The notes below the pieces were generated by a model, which saw only the letters and a program-made list of their open reading frames with translations, was not told the origin of the DNA and made no database searches. A stretch of DNA of 10,038 nt from Burkholderiales bacterium (lineage in GTDB: Bacteria > Pseudomonadota > Gammaproteobacteria > Burkholderiales > SHXO01), in contig JAHCKU010000076.1 of NCBI GenBank assembly GCA_026125625.1, positions 1 through 10,038 on the forward strand, given 5' to 3'. Of the stretch, positions 6,773 through 10,038 are shown piece after piece (positions within the stretch are counted from its first letter, which is position 1; each line of letters opens with the position of its first letter). Position numbers and translations under genes: made by a program.

Positions 6773-7300
6773 ATGGACAGGCTCGCGATCGATTTCGGTG
6801 CTGCTTCACCGTCTGGTAGCGGGATCGGACGCATGCTGCTCGGGGCCGGCCTGCTGGCGGCGGCAGGCTGTCTGGTTGTGCATCTGATCGTTTCCGAACA
6901 ACGCACCGAAGTGCAGAGTGCGTTGGCACACTTCGATTCGAACGCTGCCACGGTGCGGCGAGCACCGGTCTCGCCTGACGAAGCGCTGCGTCTACAGGAG
7001 GAACAGGCCTTCGTTCGCCACACTGCGCAGCAGCTCGGCCTGCCCTGGGGTGCGCTGTTCGATGCAGTGGAAGCACCGGACTACCAAGCGGTGACACTGC
7101 TGGGTGTGGTGCCCAATGTCGAGCGCAAGGAAGTGCAGATCGAAGCGGAAGCGCGCGATCTCGCCGATATCCTGCCGTTCGTGCGGCAGTTGCGCGAGGC
7201 CGGCGGCTTGCATGGCGCCAGGTTGCTCGGGCATGAAACGGTGCGGCGTGACAGCGCGCAGGCGGTTCGCTTCAAGGTGGTGGGCACATGGGGCGGGTAA
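6773..7300 (+). CDS. PilN-like (GspL C-terminal-like) inner-membrane protein
   Basis: 175 residues: a short cytoplasmic N-terminus, one hydrophobic segment at about 19-42 (LLGAGLLAAAGCLVVHLIV), a helical stretch to about 90, and a mixed alpha/beta domain (VTLLGVVPNVERKEVQIEAEARDLADILPFVRQL) of the kind seen in PilN and the periplasmic part of GspL. It starts 3 bases after the previous stop with no clear ribosome site, so reinitiation is likely. Its expected partners are the PilM-like protein on the inside and the PilO-like protein in the periplasm. Sequence conservation in the family is low, and the call rests on topology plus context. Confidence 0.75.
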   Translation: MDRLAIDFGAASPSGSGIGRMLLGAGLLAAAGCLVVHLIVSEQRTEVQSALAHFDSNAATVRRAPVSPDEALRLQEEQAFVRHTAQQLGLPWGALFDAVEAPDYQAVTLLGVVPNVERKEVQIEAEARDLADILPFVRQLREAGGLHGARLLGHETVRRDSAQAVRFKVVGTWGG

Positions 7301-7881
7301 TCGACAGTGCTGCGAGCGGCGCCGGCACGCAATCGTCGCTGCATGCCATGCGCTGGTATCTGCGGCGCGGGCGCGACGTGCTTGGTCGCTACGGAATGCT
7401 GGGGCTTGCTCTTCTGGTCGCAGCGGCGGTAGTGTTTGGCACCCGCGTGCTGCCGGAGCATGCCGCGCTCATGACGGCGAAGCGTGAGCTGTCGCAGACG
7501 GCCATCCCCGCCAGCCGGGATGCAGCGCTGCAGCCGGTGCGGATGGATCTGCGCACAGGGTTGGATCGCTTCTACGGCCAATTCCCGCCGGCAACCGGAG
7601 ACCTCGAACTGCTCGAACAGCTGTACCGCGCTGCCGCGCAAGCCGGCGTCGAGCTCGACAAGGCCAACTACGAGCTGATCCAGGCACCACGCCAGCGGCT
7701 CGTGCGCTACCGCGTCGACCTGCCGGTGCGTGCAGAGTACCTGCAGATCCGGCGCTTCGTGCAAAGCATTCTCGAAGATCTGCCCAACCTGGCGCTGGAG
7801 CAGGTGAGCTTCCGCCGCACGGAAGGCGATGGCCGGATCCAGTGCGTGCTCGCGCTGTCGCTCTATCTGCGCAGGGAATGA
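7288..7881 (+). CDS. PilO/GspM-like inner-membrane protein
   Basis: 197 residues. A basic cytoplasmic N-terminus (WYLRRGRDVLGRYG) precedes one membrane helix at about 36-56 (LGLALLVAAAVVFGTRVLP). Next comes a helical region, then a ferredoxin-like periplasmic domain: DLELLEQLYRAAAQAGVELD, then YRVDLPVRAEYLQIRRFVQSI and LALEQVSFRR, the usual PilO/GspM order of elements. It overlaps the PilN-like gene by 13 bases, with AAGGTGG 7 bases upstream of its ATG. It should pair with the PilN-like protein to form the inner-membrane alignment complex. Confidence 0.8.
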   Translation: MGRVIDSAASGAGTQSSLHAMRWYLRRGRDVLGRYGMLGLALLVAAAVVFGTRVLPEHAALMTAKRELSQTAIPASRDAALQPVRMDLRTGLDRFYGQFPPATGDLELLEQLYRAAAQAGVELDKANYELIQAPRQRLVRYRVDLPVRAEYLQIRRFVQSILEDLPNLALEQVSFRRTEGDGRIQCVLALSLYLRRE

Positions 7882-7882
7882 C

Positions 7883-8440
7883 ATGGCTGCTTCGGCTTCC
7901 ACGCGTCGGTTCCTGCTACTCGCGGCGTTGGCCTTGACGATCGCTGCAGCCGTGCTGGTCGGCGAGCCTCGCCACGCCGAGATCGCGCAGGCCACTGCAG
8001 CCAGCACGCCGCAAGTGCCGCTCGTACCGCCCGTCAGCGTCGACGCCATGCTGCCGCCGATCGAACGACCCGCCTTCCGCGCGCCGCAGCGTGATGTCTT
8101 CGCCAAACAGCGGCCCGTGTTGCAGGAGACAGCACCTGTGCGCAGAAAGGCACCACCGCCGCCCGTGCTGGTGGCCGAGGGGGAAGTGGCCGCTGCGCCG
8201 CCTCCTGCGCCGGAACCGGTGCCGCCGCCTTTGCCGTTCCAGTATTTCGGCAGCATGCAGCTGGAAGGCGGACCGCTGGTCGGCTATCTGCACCAGGGCG
8301 AGAAGGCGTATGCGGTACGCGCTGGAGACGTGGTCGAGCAGACCTACCGCGTGGAGCGCGTCGAGTTCGAGCAGGTCACCTTGCGTTATCTGCCGCTCGA
8401 CGTCGAGCAGTCACTGGTTCGCCGGGGGCGTCAACCATGA
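7883..8440 (+). CDS. PilP/GspC-like secretin-contacting protein
   Basis: 185 residues from an ATG one base after the previous stop, with AGGGA just upstream. One N-terminal hydrophobic segment (about 10-28, LLLAALALTIAAAVLVG) is followed by a flexible periplasmic linker with a proline-rich stretch (about 92-118), then a compact C-terminal beta domain beginning FQYFGSMQLEGGPLVGYL and continuing KAYAVRAGDVV and VTLRYLPL. That pattern matches the homology region of GspC and the PilP fold, which contact the N0 domain of the secretin. No PDZ domain follows, unlike full-length GspC (roughly 270-300 residues), so it is closer to PilP/MshK-like forms. Its stop overlaps the secretin gene start (ATGA), as expected for partners. 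Confidence 0.8.
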   Translation: MAASASTRRFLLLAALALTIAAAVLVGEPRHAEIAQATAASTPQVPLVPPVSVDAMLPPIERPAFRAPQRDVFAKQRPVLQETAPVRRKAPPPPVLVAEGEVAAAPPPAPEPVPPPLPFQYFGSMQLEGGPLVGYLHQGEKAYAVRAGDVVEQTYRVERVEFEQVTLRYLPLDVEQSLVRRGRQP

Positions 8441-10038
8441 GTGCGGCTACTGCGAAGCTCGTCGTCGTATCACTGCTGGTTGCGCTCACCGCAGGATGTG
8501 CCTCCGAGCGCGCGCGCCAGCAGGGCGTGTCCCTGCTCGACGAGGGGAACGTCGAGGCCGGCATCGCGCGCCTGGAGCAGGCGGTCAAGGCCGATCCCAA
8601 GAATGCCAAGGCACGGGCCGATCTGGCGGTGGGGCGTGCGCAGGCGATCGCGCAACTCACGGGACAGGCCGATGCCGCGCGTACAGCGGGTAATCCCGAG
8701 CAGGCCGAGACAACCTATCGACGTGTGCTGCGCATCGACCCGACCAACGAGCGTGCGGCCACTGGCATCGAGGCCATCGAGCAGGAACGTGCGACCAAGA
8801 CCATCGTCGATGCCGCACGCAGCGCGCTCGAGCGCGACGACATCGAGGCCGCGGTGGAGTCGATCCGGCAGCTCGCCGCGCACAGCCCTGGCCACCGTGA
8901 ATTGCCGTCGCTGGTCAAGCTGCTGTGGGACAAGCACGCCAAGCGCCGAGTGGAAGTGCCGACCTTGAGCGCGCTCTACCGCAAGCCGGTCTCACTGGAC
9001 TTCCGCGACGGCAACCTGCAGATGATCTTCGAGCTGCTGTCGAAAACCACCGGCATCAACTTCCTGCTGGATCGCGACATCCGCCCGGATCTCAAGACCA
9101 GCGTGTTCGTCCAGCAGGCGCCGCTGGAGGAGGCGGTGGACCTCGTCCTCGTCACCAATCAGCTGCGCAAGAAGGTCTTGAGCCCCAACAGCGTTCTGAT
9201 TTATCCGAATACGCCGGCCAAGCAGCAGGAGTATCAGGATCTGGTGATCAAGAGCTTCTATTTGGTCAATTCCGATGGCAAGCAGGTGGCCGAGACGCTC
9301 AAGTCCCTGCTCAAGGCCAAGGACGTGGTGCTGGATGAGCGGCTCAACCTGATCGTCATGCGCGATACGCCTGAGGCGATCCGGCTGGCCGAACGGCTGG
9401 TGGCCATGCACGATCTGAGCGAGCCGGAAGTGATGCTCGAGCTCGAAGTGCTCGAAGTGAAGCGCTCCCGTCTGCAGGAGCTGGGCATCCAGTTTCCGCA
9501 ACAGGTCGCGCTCACCGTGTTGCCGTCTTCAGGCTCGGTGCTTACCCTCGACGACCTCAGCAACCTGAGCTCACGTCAGGTCGCAGTCGACTTGCCCAGT
9601 ACGCTGATCAATCTGCGCAAGGAAGTGGGCGACGTCAGCATCCTCGCCAACCCGCGCATCCGCGCGAAGAATCGCGAGAAGGCCAAGGTGCTGATCGGTG
9701 ATCGCGTGCCGGTCATCACCACCACCTCGACCTCCACCGGTTTCGTATCCGAGAGCGTCTCGTATCTGGACGTCGGACTCAAGCTCGAAGCGGAGCCCAA
9801 CATCTATCTCAAGGACGAGGTGGCGATCCTGCTGTCGCTCGAAGTCTCGAACATCGTGCGCGAGATTCGCAGCGGTGCCGGCACGCTGGCCTATCAGCTC
9901 GGCACGCGTAACGCCTCCACGTTGCTGCGCCTGCGCGACGGCGAGACGCAGGTGCTGGCCGGCCTGATCAGCGACGAGGATCGACGAACCTCCAGCCGGG
10001 TGCCGGGGCTGGGCGATCTGCCGGTGGTCGGCAGGCTG
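8437..10038 (+). CDS. gspD: TPR-containing lipoprotein secretin, GspD/MshL/PilQ family (3' partial)
   Basis: 534 codons are open to the right edge, with the C-terminus outside the window. Outer-membrane channel of the system. Residues 1-21 form a lipoprotein signal ending in the lipobox LTAG|C (C21). Residues about 28-165 are alpha-helical with TPR-like repeats (GNVEAGIARLEQAVKADPKNAKA and GNPEQAETTYRRVLRIDP). The N0 domain begins near 189 (FRDGNLQMIFELLSKTTGINFLLD), the N1 domain near 270 (VIKSFYLVNSDGKQVAETLKSLL), and the secretin core near 330 (EVMLELEVLEVKRSRLQELGIQF). The secretin signature VPGLGDLPVVGRL occupies 522-534, so only the last strands are missing. An N-terminal TPR lipoprotein region before N0 is a feature of MshL-like secretins in proteobacteria and not of classical GspD. 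A GGGGG stretch 8 bases before the ATG may help initiation. Confidence 0.93.
   Translation, partial: MSAATAKLVVVSLLVALTAGCASERARQQGVSLLDEGNVEAGIARLEQAVKADPKNAKARADLAVGRAQAIAQLTGQADAARTAGNPEQAETTYRRVLRIDPTNERAATGIEAIEQERATKTIVDAARSALERDDIEAAVESIRQLAAHSPGHRELPSLVKLLWDKHAKRRVEVPTLSALYRKPVSLDFRDGNLQMIFELLSKTTGINFLLDRDIRPDLKTSVFVQQAPLEEAVDLVLVTNQLRKKVLSPNSVLIYPNTPAKQQEYQDLVIKSFYLVNSDGKQVAETLKSLLKAKDVVLDERLNLIVMRDTPEAIRLAERLVAMHDLSEPEVMLELEVLEVKRSRLQELGIQFPQQVALTVLPSSGSVLTLDDLSNLSSRQVAVDLPSTLINLRKEVGDVSILANPRIRAKNREKAKVLIGDRVPVITTTSTSTGFVSESVSYLDVGLKLEAEPNIYLKDEVAILLSLEVSNIVREIRSGAGTLAYQLGTRNASTLLRLRDGETQVLAGLISDEDRRTSSRVPGLGDLPVVGRL

Noticed and set aside
7081..8256. 391-codon open frame on the minus strand opposite the PilN/O/P-like genes
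   Set aside because: Low-complexity Gly/Ala/Ser/Arg composition, and antisense to three genes with good topology, spacing and context.

Overview
The window reads as a GC-rich proteobacterial chromosome. Tightly overlapping secretion genes of mixed type II secretion / type IV pilus (MSHA-like) kind, together with a secreted SpvB/FG-GAP protein, fit Xanthomonadales-type gammaproteobacteria or betaproteobacteria. I cannot name the genus from the sequence. No rRNA, tRNA, CRISPR array, transposase or integrase is visible.

Layout: (1) Positions 1-78 hold a compact GC-rich hairpin followed by a T-rich stretch on the + strand. This is probably the terminator of a + strand gene lying left of the window. 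(2) Positions 79-2778, minus strand, encode an 899-residue exported protein. It has a signal peptide, a SpvB-type N-terminal domain, three tandem modules of FG-GAP/VCBS calcium-binding repeats with a conserved cysteine pattern, and a TcdB-middle-like segment. It stops where the Rhs repeat core of larger relatives would begin. (3) Positions 2779-3103 are an AT-rich divergent intergenic region with several related short motifs and palindromes, a likely shared control region. (4) Positions 3104-10038, plus strand, form one compact operon: GspF-like platform protein, GspE-like ATPase, a short PilM/GspL-like cytoplasmic protein, PilN-like, PilO/GspM-like and PilP/GspC-like membrane proteins, and a TPR-containing lipoprotein secretin (GspD/MshL type) that runs off the right edge. 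Junctions are 4-20 bp overlaps or gaps of 1-3 bp, so translation is probably coupled.

Working together: the ATPase drives the platform protein in the inner membrane. The PilM/N/O/P-like proteins form the alignment complex joining them to the outer-membrane secretin. Pseudopilins and a prepilin peptidase are not in the window and must lie elsewhere if the machine is complete. The divergent exported protein is a reasonable candidate substrate or co-regulated partner of the machine, but that link is inferred only from adjacency, the signal peptide and the cysteine-rich extracellular-type architecture.
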